In this document: piece by piece, positions 1 through 9,220 of the stretch
How positions within the stretch are numbered: position 1 is the first letter of the stretch
How the letters are laid out: every line of letters starts with the position of its first letter
NCBI RefSeq assembly: GCF_013322225.1
Contig: NZ_JAAMFB010000030.1
Coordinates: 30,216-94,215, forward strand
Source of the DNA: Agrobacterium larrymoorei
Lineage (GTDB): Bacteria > Pseudomonadota > Alphaproteobacteria > Rhizobiales > Rhizobiaceae
Direction: 5' to 3'
DNA: 64,000 nucleotides
The notes under the pieces: model-generated
What the model was told of the DNA's origin: nothing
What the model saw: only the letters and a program-made list of their open reading frames with translations
The model's database searches: none
Position numbers and translations under genes: made by a program

Positions 1-1
1 C

Positions 2-262
2 GTAACAGAAAACGGTATGTCCGAAACCGATGAGCAAAAGCGTATCGCTTTCTTCGATAAGCACTTTGCAGCAATCATCGATGCGCAGCGGCAAGGCGCG
101 GATGTACGTGGTTATATTGCATGGACATTGATCGATAACTTCGAGTGGGCGGAGGGATACGATCCGAAGTTTGGCATAGTGGGTATGGACCCGGCCACGC
201 GGGATCGCGTGCCAAAAGACAGTTATCGAGCATTTCAAACGATGTTGAATAATGTGCGCTGA
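2..262 (+). CDS. Beta-glucosidase-type GH1 glycoside hydrolase, C-terminal part
   Basis: This is the last 86 codons of a family 1 glycoside hydrolase whose 5' part lies before the window. The fragment opens with VTENG, the GH1 strand that carries the catalytic nucleophile Glu. About 40 residues later comes SLIDNFEW-like text (TLIDNFEWAEGY), followed by KFGIVGMD, the family's conserved aglycone-site loop. Family members hydrolyse beta-glucosides or 6-phospho-beta-glucosides; the fragment is too short to tell which. It ends at TGA 260-262. About 160 bases separate it from the next gene, so the two are probably not co-transcribed. GH1 membership is certain; substrate and full length are not visible. 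Confidence 0.9.
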   Translation, partial: VTENGMSETDEQKRIAFFDKHFAAIIDAQRQGADVRGYIAWTLIDNFEWAEGYDPKFGIVGMDPATRDRVPKDSYRAFQTMLNNVR

Positions 263-424
263 TCGCGCGCAGTCTATTTTCGAGCAGGCATACAGGGGTC
301 GCCGACGAGCGCTGAGTTGAACTCTCGGTGAAGGTGACGTGCGAACCGCTATAATCATGCATTCCACGCGATATCGACATGGGGCTTGAATTGGGCTGCC
401 TATAATTCTGGAGGAGGAAGAACG

Positions 425-1612
425 ATGCAGATGAATAAAGCGATTTCATTATTGACGACAGTATGCCTCACCTTCACGGGTGCGGTGCTTGCCACATCGA
501 CCACGGCTGCCGCGAGAACGATGGTTTACGTCTCTGCGGCCACTGATGGCGAAATCAATACCTACAGCATGGACGAGAATTCCGGTGCCCTGACACCCGA
601 GGGCAAGGTATCGGCAGGAAAATCTGTGATGCCTATGGCGGTCAGTCCCGATAACGCGCACCTATATGCCGTCGTCCGATCTCAGCCTTATCGTGTCGTA
701 TCATACGCGATCGACGCGAAGACAGGGGGGCTGAGCGAACAAGCGGTTGCGGCACTGCCAGACAGCATGCCCTATGTATCTGTCGAGAAATCAGGAAGGT
801 TGCTGTTTGTCGCGTCCTATGGCGGCAATAAGATTGCATCCTTGCCCATCGGCGCCGATGGTCTCGTCAAGGACGGCGCAAGACAGATGATTTTGACGGG
901 GCGCAATGCCCATTCCATAGTCAGCGACAAGAGCGGTAAATACGTTTTCGTCAGCAATCTAGGCTCTGACGTGGTTCTTCAGTATGTTCTGAACCAGGAA
1001 ACGGGAATGCTGGAACCTAATTCTCCAGCCAGCATTGCTACAAAAGCTGGGCAGGGGCCACGCCATATCATCGTGTCGCCCGACAACAAATCCGTCTACG
1101 TCGTGACCGAATTGAGCGGGGAAGTTATTCACTTTGCGCTCGACGCTGAAAAGGGAACGTTGACCGCGAAGGAAACGACTGCCCTCCTTGCTCCCGGCTC
1201 CGGCCTCGAACCGGGCGTAGCCCCGCCAGCACCCCCGGCGTTCAACGCACCACCACGTCCTGCAGCCCCCGCCAGCACTGCGACTCCTCCCGCCAGAATA
1301 TGGGCAGCCGATATCGCAATGACGCCCGATGGTAAGTTTCTTTATGGAACCGAGCGTTCGACCAGCACTATCGCCGTCTTTTCTGTGGCCGCAGATACGG
1401 GAGCACTTACCCGTATGGACTCTGTGGAAACGGAAAAACAGCCGCGAGGCATCCGTATCGATCCGACAGGTCGGTTTTTGATCGCCTCTGGTGAAAAGTC
1501 AGAACAGCTTTCCGTTTACGGCATCGATCAAAAGGATGGTTCACTGAAATCCGTGGGGCGTTATCCGGTGGGCAAAGGTGCGAACTGGATCGAGATCGTC
1601 GATCTGCCTTGA
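425..1612 (+). CDS. Exported lactonase-family (Pgl-like) seven-bladed beta-propeller protein
   Basis: A 395-residue protein with a cleavable-looking Sec signal peptide (hydrophobic residues about 6-25, Ala-rich end). It then shows repeated blades with motifs such as YVSAATDGEINTY, MAVSPDNAHLYAV and GRFLIASGEKSEQ, typical of the bacterial 6-phosphogluconolactonase/lactonase family (PF10282). The cytoplasmic enzyme opens 6-phosphogluconolactone, but a signal peptide argues for a periplasmic protein, so a true Pgl role is doubtful; it may bind or hydrolyse another lactone. The start at 425 is preceded by GGAGGAGG. A proline/alanine-rich insert at residues about 262-292 separates two blades and is atypical. 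The family call is firm, the substrate unknown. Confidence 0.8.
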   Translation: MQMNKAISLLTTVCLTFTGAVLATSTTAAARTMVYVSAATDGEINTYSMDENSGALTPEGKVSAGKSVMPMAVSPDNAHLYAVVRSQPYRVVSYAIDAKTGGLSEQAVAALPDSMPYVSVEKSGRLLFVASYGGNKIASLPIGADGLVKDGARQMILTGRNAHSIVSDKSGKYVFVSNLGSDVVLQYVLNQETGMLEPNSPASIATKAGQGPRHIIVSPDNKSVYVVTELSGEVIHFALDAEKGTLTAKETTALLAPGSGLEPGVAPPAPPAFNAPPRPAAPASTATPPARIWAADIAMTPDGKFLYGTERSTSTIAVFSVAADTGALTRMDSVETEKQPRGIRIDPTGRFLIASGEKSEQLSVYGIDQKDGSLKSVGRYPVGKGANWIEIVDLP

Positions 1613-1681
1613 ATATTAGCTTTTTATTCGCGTCTTAGTAATCAGACGTGATTTTCGCTAGGATTGAATATCATTGAACTG

Positions 1682-1729
1682 CCGCTCCGGTGACAGGCGC
1701 TTCGAAAGCGACAATTGTTTCCGGAGCGG
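1682..1729. repeat. Nested inverted repeat (structured hairpin)
   Basis: CCGCTCCGG (1682-1690) pairs perfectly with CCGGAGCGG (1721-1729). The 30-base loop contains a second hairpin CGCTT-CGA-AAGCG (1699-1711). There is no T tract, so it is not a classic terminator. It could terminate weakly after the lactonase gene, be a dispersed palindromic element, or be part of a small structured RNA. Confidence 0.6.
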
Positions 1730-1893
1730 TGGTTTACTGGAGCAGTTAATACGCTGATATGACCGCTTAGCCTGCGGTGCTAAATCTTTAAAATGAAATA
1801 GTAAGCCATCTTTCCGACCAGCCGTCACAGGCTCAATTGAGTGTAGCGAACAAATTTCTTGTGCTAACTTTGAGAATGGCCACGTCTCATTCG

Positions 1894-1908
1894 CTTACCG
1901 TAACGTAA
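1894..1908. promoter_or_regulatory. Candidate operator CTTACCGTAACGTAA
   Basis: This sequence differs from the perfect T6SS intergenic palindrome CTTACGTAACGTAAG (22071-22085) by one extra base and the last base. It lies 133 bases ahead of the Wza-like start. Sharing a regulator between exopolysaccharide export and T6SS would fit an envelope-stress type control, but that is inference from similarity alone. Confidence 0.35.
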
Positions 1909-2040
1909 TTGGTTGCACTTGGGTAACATGTGATCGAATCCAAACGCAGTCTTTTTCAATTTTCAGCTTTAAAGTTATTGCGGCTTCCTAATCAGGTGCT
2001 ATTCCTGCGTGTAGGTGATTCTGTCGCGGGGAGACGGGGA

Positions 2041-3129
2041 ATGAAGAAGGTTGTTTCGGTACTTCTGCTGGCCGTGTTGAGCGCTTGCGCCCGGCCTTCG
2101 GATGGACCGACCGCAGGCAACATCCGGTCTGCAAAGTTTCCTCAGACGAATGAGAAAATTCCGGTCATCGAGCTATCCAATGCGCCGGCAGCGACATCGT
2201 CTGCAAGCATTATGCAGAGCTTAACAGGCCCCGGCCTCGCAGCACTTCGAAATACCGGGTATAATTCCCAACGCCTGCGCCGCGGTGACGTCATCGATAT
2301 AACCGTGCTCGATACCGGCGAGGACGGCCTGTTCTCGTCAACGCAGAGCAAGACACTTAATCTTGGGCGCTTTACTGTTGATCAGAGCGGAAACGTCAAC
2401 CTGCCCTTTATCGGCAAGCAGCGCGTCGTCGATTCGACGACCGAAGGTCTGCAAAATCAGGTCGTCGCGGGTCTGAAGGGATCTGCCGTCAATCCTCAGG
2501 CCGTCGTTACTGTGGTCGACAAGCCGACCAGCGCCGTCATGCTCAGTGGGTCTGTCGCCACTCCAGGTAAAATCGCGCTGACCGCCCGACAGGAGCGTGT
2601 GCTCGATGCAATTAACCAGGCCGGTGGGCCAACTGTCGCTCCGGGTGCAGCAACGGTAACAGTCGTTCGTGGGTCGCAGCGGGCAAGCGCCCCTCTCGAT
2701 CGTATCATGCGGGAAGACCGCCAGAACATCCGTCTGTCTCCAGACGACCAGATCATGATCGATGGTGAAGCTTCGAGCTTTACAGCTCTTGGTGCATTCA
2801 AAAGCGCCGGGGAGTTTCAGTTTGAAAGCGGCAAGCTCTCGCTCGCGCAGGCTGTCGGCCGTGCCGGTGGCCTCCTTGATGACCGGGCAGATTCTCGCAA
2901 TGTTTATGTTTTCCGTAGCGAGGTTATACAGGTCCCGACGTCTTCATCGCTTGACTCTAAGGGACCCGTTGCGGTGAACACTGGCGCGCGTCCAGTGATC
3001 TATCACGTAAATATGCGGGATGCTTCGAGCATTGCATTGATGCAACTATTCCAGATGCAGAAAGGCGACGTCCTTTACGCAAGCAATGCGCCGCTGGTCG
3101 ATTCTGCCAAGCTACTGACGGTATTTTAA
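2041..3129 (+). CDS. Wza/KpsD-like outer-membrane polysaccharide export lipoprotein
   Basis: A 362-residue protein starting MKKVVSVLLLAVLSAC, a lipoprotein signal peptide with lipobox LSAC (lipidated Cys at about residue 16). A poly-export domain follows (residues about 70-160, RRGDVIDITVLDTGE), then two SLBB-type beta-grasp repeats (MLSGSVATPGKI, ALGAFKSAGEFQF). Family members form the outer-membrane channel for capsule or exopolysaccharide with a polysaccharide co-polymerase. No glycosyltransferase, flippase or co-polymerase gene is nearby, so this is an isolated exporter gene. The start at 2041 follows GGGGAGACGGGGA; an in-frame GTG at 1930 would bury the signal peptide. It is convergent with the T6SS kinase gene. 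Confidence 0.85.
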   Translation: MKKVVSVLLLAVLSACARPSDGPTAGNIRSAKFPQTNEKIPVIELSNAPAATSSASIMQSLTGPGLAALRNTGYNSQRLRRGDVIDITVLDTGEDGLFSSTQSKTLNLGRFTVDQSGNVNLPFIGKQRVVDSTTEGLQNQVVAGLKGSAVNPQAVVTVVDKPTSAVMLSGSVATPGKIALTARQERVLDAINQAGGPTVAPGAATVTVVRGSQRASAPLDRIMREDRQNIRLSPDDQIMIDGEASSFTALGAFKSAGEFQFESGKLSLAQAVGRAGGLLDDRADSRNVYVFRSEVIQVPTSSSLDSKGPVAVNTGARPVIYHVNMRDASSIALMQLFQMQKGDVLYASNAPLVDSAKLLTVF

Positions 3130-3283
3130 AAGAGTGTTCCGACTGCCGCAGCGCCGCAACCGGGCGGTTCCAACTGATCTCTGTTTTGGGGCTAAGGCGT
3201 CAGCGTAAAAGTTGATACGGCGAACCAAGCGGTTGCTTTCAAGCGTTTCAGTTGACAAGGAAACGCATTGAAAACGCCGGCGG

Positions 3284-4198
3284 TCAGCTTTTGCGCAGGA
3301 TGTGCAGTGCTTCTTGTACCGAGGAAGGACGAGCCGATGTTTCGTCGGCACAGCAGTTTCTTGCGAAAGCTAAAAGTCTGTCACTAGCCGGTCCGTTGAG
3401 TTTGACGATGAGACGTTGCGCAATCTTTCCTAATGCAAAAAGATCATGACTGGGCTCTGCGGGATGGCCAGAAAACTGTTCGGGCGGAGTAAATTCCGGA
3501 GAACCGGCTTTGGCAAGCCCCATGTCCTTATGTTGCTCGCCAAACCGCAAGCTTATACCGAAGTCACCTAGCTTTGCGTTTTCAAAATTACCGTCCGGCA
3601 GGAAGATATTTGCGGGCGAGACATCGAAGTGAATGTAGCCCTTGCTGTGCAGCTCTTCCAGGCCTGAGAGAATACTGGTGATCAGTGCTTCGGCTTCGTC
3701 CGTTTCGATAACCCGTTCTGGTGAGACTTCAGAAAGCGTGTCCGGATACCAAGGCTGGAGCAAACCCGGGGTGCCATCCTCAAGTCGAAGTAGCATCGTG
3801 GTTTCTATGAGGCACGGATGGCGAAGCTGTAAACCGATCTCCGCTTCACGGCGCAGGCGCGCAGTGAGCGCAACATCATCTTTCCTCGATGCCGGGACCG
3901 TTTTCAACGCCCACGGCGTTCCAAGATCGCGATGCCGCAGCTCAAGAATGCGGGTTGTTTCGCTTTCATATGCGGCGCGCTCGATGGAGAAGCTGTTGGC
4001 AATCCAACCCATCCTGGGCTCGGACAAATGTTCTATGCGCCTGTCCAGCGCATTGCGGATTTGGTCAAGCAGGTCGCGCTGCTCCTGCGCTGCCCTTTGT
4101 TTCGACCCATCGAAGTTAATGGCTCGGATGAGAGCATGAAAATGCTCCGCCACTGTGATTTCGGCTCCCGTATTGCCTTGGGGGCTATCATCGCTCAA
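3284..4198 (-). CDS. ppkA: T6SS-associated PpkA-type Ser/Thr protein kinase
   Basis: A 304-residue Hanks-type kinase. The ATP-binding Lys is in WALKTVP (K99), the catalytic loop is HFDVSPANIF (D192, N197; HFD replaces HRD), and the metal-binding DFG is at 212-214. In characterised T6SSs (Pseudomonas, Agrobacterium) PpkA phosphorylates Fha or TssL to switch on assembly and is opposed by PppA. This protein is short, with about 85 residues before the kinase core and no evident transmembrane or periplasmic sensor domain, unlike the long Pseudomonas PpkA. It is the last gene of the leftward operon and overlaps the tagF-pppA stop by 11 bases, so kinase and phosphatase are translationally coupled. 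Confidence 0.88.
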   Translation of the reverse strand: MSDDSPQGNTGAEITVAEHFHALIRAINFDGSKQRAAQEQRDLLDQIRNALDRRIEHLSEPRMGWIANSFSIERAAYESETTRILELRHRDLGTPWALKTVPASRKDDVALTARLRREAEIGLQLRHPCLIETTMLLRLEDGTPGLLQPWYPDTLSEVSPERVIETDEAEALITSILSGLEELHSKGYIHFDVSPANIFLPDGNFENAKLGDFGISLRFGEQHKDMGLAKAGSPEFTPPEQFSGHPAEPSHDLFALGKIAQRLIVKLNGPASDRLLAFARNCCADETSARPSSVQEALHILRKS

Positions 4199-5603
4199 GC
4201 GTATTTCCGATCACGATAGCGCTGATATTTTCGCGTGTATTTTCGATCAGTGCTTCCTGCACCAGCGCGTTGGCGCAGTCTTTGATCGGAGTGTCTACGA
4301 TGATCTCGGCGACGGTCCTTTCCTTCAAAGCCTGTATCAGCGGGGCGCTACACAGCAGCAATCGGTCCTTGGGATTCCAGCCATCTTTAACCACGTCCGG
4401 TCGGAATTGCTGTGAATGACCGATGCATTGCGAAAGTTGTCTTTTTAGACCGACGATGACGTGATCTCGCGTCAAGAGATGCATTGTGCCGTCTTTCAAA
4501 AGGTAGGCCCGCGCATCGCCCGACCATAAAACGGTCAATGCGTTTTCAAAGAAGGACGCAGTCACCACGCTTGCCATCGGACGGACCGAGTTCTCTGAGA
4601 GGGTGCGCGATAAAAGCAGTGAGTTGACCGTGCCGAGTTTGCCTCGAATTTCCCGAGCGGATGTTTCGGGATCGCGTCCACTGACATCGGCCATGATATT
4701 TGTTGTCAGTCGCGCTGCCTCGATTGCGCTGGAACTGTCTCCTAATCCATCGGCGAGAGCAAAGAGTGCCGGGTCTTTGGATACGAACAGGGAATCGGCA
4801 TTGGTGGAAAGGCGCGTTCCCGCATGCGTGGCGTAACTATAAACGATCCGTATGGGGGGCGCTGCCGACCGCTGTACCGGGCGTCCTCGGTCCACTCCGG
4901 TATCGGCGGGCTTCAAAGATTGTCGTTCGATCTGACGATCTTCCTGCACCTCTCGTTTTTCTGGGGCCTCCACCACTTCCTGAAACAGCCGCACGAAGTC
5001 GCTCGTCTTGGGCTTACCCTCGAATTTGACGCCGCGCACCTTTCGGCTTTCCGGGTCGATATGCCACCATAGACTGGTTGGCACGCCATTGCGGGCGGGG
5101 GAGATTGGCAGATCCTCATCGTCTTCACGTGGCTTGGGCAGGCGGAGGCGCTTTATGGCAGCGGTAAAACGCGCCATCTCGAAATCTCCAGTCATGGATG
5201 TCTCCGCAAGCGCCTCTGCAGCCATGAACCATGTTTCGTCCAGATATAGCGACCTCGGGTGCTGCTTGAATTTCGTCAGTTGCGCGATGACAACGAGCGG
5301 AAACTTTCGCCCAACACGATCCTTGCTTGGTAGCAGGACGCCTGCAAACGCCGAATTTCCCCAGACACCGCGCTCGATAATAAACCGGCGTGGAGGGGAG
5401 GACAAAAATGTCGCCGACCATTTGCCAGAGAGAACCTCCGCGCAAGCATGCATGCCGGCCCGAATCCACTCGTCGAGAGCCGTTATGAACTCTCGTTCCA
5501 GCCCTTCGGAAATGAAGTCGCCATGGCTCGGCACCTTGCCGAAAAAACCGATACGGTCGTTTTCGGTGATAGCGAGTGCTGGTTTTGCTCCTTGGGTTGC
5601 CAT
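4188..5603 (-). CDS. tagF-pppA: TagF-PppA fusion: T6SS repressor domain joined to PP2C phosphatase
   Basis: A 471-residue fusion. Residues about 15-205 are TagF/ImpM (GFFGKVPSHGDF, WGNSAFAGVLLPSKD). After a charged linker, residues about 251-465 are a PP2C phosphatase with ALADGLGDSS (D285, metal ligand), WSGDARAYLL and TRDH. TagF represses T6SS post-translationally and PppA dephosphorylates the threonine-phosphorylation switch; the same fusion is known in Agrobacterium tumefaciens. A 134-base gap separates it from tssM upstream, where no gene is visible, and it overlaps ppkA downstream. Both domains look intact. Confidence 0.92.
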   Translation of the reverse strand: MATQGAKPALAITENDRIGFFGKVPSHGDFISEGLEREFITALDEWIRAGMHACAEVLSGKWSATFLSSPPRRFIIERGVWGNSAFAGVLLPSKDRVGRKFPLVVIAQLTKFKQHPRSLYLDETWFMAAEALAETSMTGDFEMARFTAAIKRLRLPKPREDDEDLPISPARNGVPTSLWWHIDPESRKVRGVKFEGKPKTSDFVRLFQEVVEAPEKREVQEDRQIERQSLKPADTGVDRGRPVQRSAAPPIRIVYSYATHAGTRLSTNADSLFVSKDPALFALADGLGDSSSAIEAARLTTNIMADVSGRDPETSAREIRGKLGTVNSLLLSRTLSENSVRPMASVVTASFFENALTVLWSGDARAYLLKDGTMHLLTRDHVIVGLKRQLSQCIGHSQQFRPDVVKDGWNPKDRLLLCSAPLIQALKERTVAEIIVDTPIKDCANALVQEALIENTRENISAIVIGNTLER

Positions 5604-5737
5604 CAGCCGAAATCAACAACGCGTTCGGCCATTTTCCTCGTCATGAGCCTTGCTCCTCCCTTTGTTTGGTCGTCCTGCATCGGAACTTTGTTTGCGCTCT
5701 TTGACAAACGCGCACTTCAACGCTTCGGAACAACGCA

Positions 5738-8700
5738 TCAGAACTGTGCCGGGCAGGCGAATTTGGATAGTGCCTCCAGCTTGAACGGGTTTAGAACGGA
5801 GCCGAATTGAACATCGAATTCGGCAGCTTGTCCGTTGTTTTCAAAGCGTGCTCTCAATATATCGCCAGACTGATCTCTGATCTGCGCATCATCGAAGAGG
5901 CGGAAGGGCGACCAGTCGCCATTTTCAGTTTTCGCCTGCTGCCAGCCGCCAGGCTGGAACGCGATGCGGGAAAGATTTGCGCTGTTGTCGGCAGAAGGCC
6001 AGTTGATGGACTTTGCCTGGACCGGTCCATGATAATAGACCACGCGTTCTCCTTCTATCTCCAGCATGACGGCGCTCGACGCATCGCTGAGTGAGACGGG
6101 CTTTACGTTGATGGAAACGAGCGGCGCTTCGCTTCCGTTGGGAAAGAAGGCGCGAAAGATTTTGTCGGCGTTTTCGAATTGAGCGATGGCATCGCTCGGT
6201 ATGCCCTCGGCTCCAAACGTTCCCTTCCAGCTCCATGGTGTTGTGGTTTTGTCGACAAATGGCTCCATCCGCTGCTTGAAGAAGCTTTGGAACACGCCTT
6301 CCGGTCCGAATAGGCGGGTGAAGTCCGCCATGGCAACGTCGCGGGGAGATGCTCTGTCGAAGGGATAGCGACCTGAAACCACTGAGGAGCAAAGAGATGC
6401 TGAATCTGCCGCCCAAAGATCTGCGATGCGGCTTCGCGCCGATTTGACGGCCAGCGAACCGACATCGGCGGAGACGCCTGCGATCCACACATCGAGCGGA
6501 TTGGGAAGCTGGCGTGCCTGTTGTAGCAAGTCTTGGTTGGCCTTGGTCAACTGGCTGTCAACATCGAACACCCTGGCAACCTCATCGGATGTTGTTGCAG
6601 AACGCGCAAGTTGCTCATTGAGCGACTTGATGTTGGCCAGCAATTGTTCCGAGGGAGTTCCCGCCTGTCTGCCTTCGCCATTTTGTCCACTGCTTGGCGT
6701 GGAGGGCGCGTTGGCGGCCAGCATGTCACGAAGTCTTGCATAAGGATCGGCAGCATCGACCGTCGCTGCCAGAATTGTCGACGTGGCGTCGCCATCGGCA
6801 GTCGAGGCGAGAGTGGTCAGGCTTGCACCCGCGTTCGGTCGAAGGTCCGTGGCATCGGCAATGGATTTTGCTGCCTCGATGACGATATTGCGGTCGTTTG
6901 CCAGAATACGCGTGGTCTCCACCGCGTCTCCCAGCGTTTGCGATGGCTTGACGCGGATGTCGGAAAGAACATCGGCCCAGCGTTTTTCAAAACGGTCGAA
7001 ATAGATTTGCAAGGCAGCTTGGGCAACCTGCTCAACCGTTGCTCCGCGTATCGCATCGTCCGAACCTCGAACCCAATCTTCGGAAAGCGCAACACGAGAA
7101 GCATAAGCTACCTGCGGGATGACGACGGTGCGATATCCGTTTGCAGTGAAGAGGCCCTCTATTCCATCCACCAATGGCGTCTTGCTTCGACGCTCGAAGG
7201 CGCGTTCGCCAAGAGGGCCGAAGGCGGAAGAAGGGCTCCAGTCAGCCAAAGCACGCGCCTCTGGCAACCCTGCCAGAATGTCATAGGCGCGGGTACCGAT
7301 CGCCTGATTGCGGATCGTCTCACGGGCCTTTGCTATCAGTCTGGCGTCAAGTTCAATCGGTGCCAGTATGCCATTCGCCAGTGCGCCTGCATGTGCATTC
7401 AGCGAGGCGCGAGCCGCCGCGCGCCCGTCGCCCGGGTAGAGCGAGGCGAACATGTCCTGCGCCTGAACGGTGAGGAAATTACGGTCGAGCGTGCCAAGCC
7501 CTCCAAGCATGCCATAGAGCTTGAGCGAGTTGAAAGTCCGGGTGATATCCGTCTGGTCTTCCAGTTGCTTTTGCAGTTGCACGATCATGCGCGGCAACAG
7601 CAATGCGTTGAGGGCGCGTTGATAGGCGTCGCGCTGACGCCCTGCGATTTTCTGCTCTTGATCCAGACCAAAACTAACGTTCCAGATGCGGCCCTCTTCA
7701 AAGCCTGCATTGGTATCGCGCAGATTGTCGAGAGCGGGCAGGACGCGCAAAAAGTCCGCATCCGAAACATTTCTCACTGATATTCCTTGCACCAGTTGTT
7801 CGTAAGCATTGAGCTTTCGATCCGCCTCTGCGAGCGCCTGCGTGTTTGAAAAATAGGTTGATATCCAGCCTGTAAACACCACGGCCAGGACAGCAGCCGA
7901 TAGCCCGTAGGCAATTCTGCGCACGAGCAACTGGCGTCCTGAAAGACGTTTGTCGCGCATGACAAGTGCCGCCTCGGGAAAAATCACGTCCTTGAACAGG
8001 CGCGGCAGGAAGTAACTGCGACGCGCGCGAGGATTTGTCGCCGTTGCTTCCGACTGGGTGCCGGAGGCAAGATACACGCCCCGCAGCAACGGTGCTTCGA
8101 TCAGTTGCGAACTGGCACATAGTTCGCTCAGCGCCTCATGCAGTCGGTCCTTAAGGCGACCGAGTTCGGCAGGAAAACGGAAGATACGACCTCGAATTTC
8201 GGCATTCTGTTCCTGCTGCAAACGTTCGATCAACATCGCATCGACGCGCTGCTGCAAAAGTTCGAACTCCTCCATGAAGCGCTGCGGCAAATCCTGCGCA
8301 GAATAGCTTTCATCCAGCTTGAAGGTCGTTCCCCACACCTGCTGTCGGTCGGACTTATTGAAACCGTCGAAGAATTCCACGAAGCCATCGAGAAGGTCCG
8401 CCTTCGTCAGCACGAGATAGACGGGAACGCGGGCATGCAGATATTCGTCAAGCTCCGATAGGCGCTGCCGGATGGACCGCAGCTCCTGCTTTTGCTCTTC
8501 GGGGTCACGCGTTAGCAGATCGTGAATGGAAAGCGTGACCAGCGCGCCGTTGATCGGCTGCGAACGACGGTAGCGGCGCAGAAGATTGAGAAAGCCTTCC
8601 CAACCGGCTTTCGATGAGCCGTCGAGATCGTCCTGCGTCGTGTAGCGGCCTGCCGTATCGATAAGGATCGCCTCATCGGTGAACCACCAGTTGCAGTTAC

Positions 8701-9220
8701 GCGTTCCACCAATGCCTTTGACCGCGTTTTCACCAAGCGCATCACCCAGCGGAAATTGAAGGCCGGAATTGGTTAGCGCCGTGGTCTTGCCGGAACCCGG
8801 CGCACCAAAGATCACATACCATGGCAGATCGTAGATATAGCCGAAGCGCTTTTTGGTGACACGCCGCAAAAGCGCCAAAGCTTCCTTCAGGCGGGACTGG
8901 ATTTCACCGACCTCGGCCTGCCGGTTTGCCAGCGCCTCTTGCTCGATACTGTCGACAAGCTCTTTGTCCTGCTTACGTGCCCGGTAGAGCGTGACGCCGA
9001 TATAGATCAGCCAGACGATCAATATCACGCCAATGGCGATCACACGCGCCTGAGTCGTGCCGAACGGTTTGAAATCACCGAAGGAGACGAGGTAGCCGTA
9101 GAACCATATGACGACACAGAGTGCGACCGCCCACAGAAGCGAGATAAAGCGGCGACCGATCAGTGCAGCGTAGCTGTCGACATAAGACCGGATTGTATAA
9201 AAATAACTCAGCGGGTTCAT
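5738..9220 (-). CDS. tssM: T6SS inner-membrane protein TssM (IcmF)
   Basis: A 1160-residue IcmF-family protein. Two transmembrane helices lie near the N-terminus (about 25-45 and 58-78) and a third at about 437-457. Between them is the cytoplasmic GTPase/ATPase-like domain with Walker A GAPGSGKTT near residue 140. The large C-terminal part is periplasmic. TssM and TssL form the trans-envelope complex that anchors the baseplate. The ATG at 9220 overlaps the tssL stop in ATGA. In most T6SSs TssM's C-terminus docks to the lipoprotein TssJ; no tssJ is present in this locus, as in A. tumefaciens. Confidence 0.96.
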   Translation of the reverse strand: MNPLSYFYTIRSYVDSYAALIGRRFISLLWAVALCVVIWFYGYLVSFGDFKPFGTTQARVIAIGVILIVWLIYIGVTLYRARKQDKELVDSIEQEALANRQAEVGEIQSRLKEALALLRRVTKKRFGYIYDLPWYVIFGAPGSGKTTALTNSGLQFPLGDALGENAVKGIGGTRNCNWWFTDEAILIDTAGRYTTQDDLDGSSKAGWEGFLNLLRRYRRSQPINGALVTLSIHDLLTRDPEEQKQELRSIRQRLSELDEYLHARVPVYLVLTKADLLDGFVEFFDGFNKSDRQQVWGTTFKLDESYSAQDLPQRFMEEFELLQQRVDAMLIERLQQEQNAEIRGRIFRFPAELGRLKDRLHEALSELCASSQLIEAPLLRGVYLASGTQSEATATNPRARRSYFLPRLFKDVIFPEAALVMRDKRLSGRQLLVRRIAYGLSAAVLAVVFTGWISTYFSNTQALAEADRKLNAYEQLVQGISVRNVSDADFLRVLPALDNLRDTNAGFEEGRIWNVSFGLDQEQKIAGRQRDAYQRALNALLLPRMIVQLQKQLEDQTDITRTFNSLKLYGMLGGLGTLDRNFLTVQAQDMFASLYPGDGRAAARASLNAHAGALANGILAPIELDARLIAKARETIRNQAIGTRAYDILAGLPEARALADWSPSSAFGPLGERAFERRSKTPLVDGIEGLFTANGYRTVVIPQVAYASRVALSEDWVRGSDDAIRGATVEQVAQAALQIYFDRFEKRWADVLSDIRVKPSQTLGDAVETTRILANDRNIVIEAAKSIADATDLRPNAGASLTTLASTADGDATSTILAATVDAADPYARLRDMLAANAPSTPSSGQNGEGRQAGTPSEQLLANIKSLNEQLARSATTSDEVARVFDVDSQLTKANQDLLQQARQLPNPLDVWIAGVSADVGSLAVKSARSRIADLWAADSASLCSSVVSGRYPFDRASPRDVAMADFTRLFGPEGVFQSFFKQRMEPFVDKTTTPWSWKGTFGAEGIPSDAIAQFENADKIFRAFFPNGSEAPLVSINVKPVSLSDASSAVMLEIEGERVVYYHGPVQAKSINWPSADNSANLSRIAFQPGGWQQAKTENGDWSPFRLFDDAQIRDQSGDILRARFENNGQAAEFDVQFGSVLNPFKLEALSKFACPAQF

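Larger units (their letters stand above)
1613..2040. other. 428-base gene-free region between the lactonase and Wza-like genes
   Basis: No coding region is supported here. The stretch holds a strong inverted repeat (1682-1729) and, further right, the sequence CTTACCGTAACGTAA (1894-1908), which resembles the palindrome between the two T6SS operons. The right part is AT-rich and probably contains the promoter of the Wza-like gene. An in-frame GTG exists at 1930, but the lipoprotein signal begins at 2041, so the extension is rejected. Confidence 0.6.

Noticed and set aside
2041..3129. Wza-like lipoprotein as a substitute for TssJ
   Set aside because: It has clear polysaccharide-export and SLBB domains and lies outside the T6SS operons; no TssJ similarity.
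6533..7780. Long open frame (415 codons) on the plus strand
   Set aside because: It lies wholly within tssM on the opposite strand and has low-complexity, non-homologous sequence.
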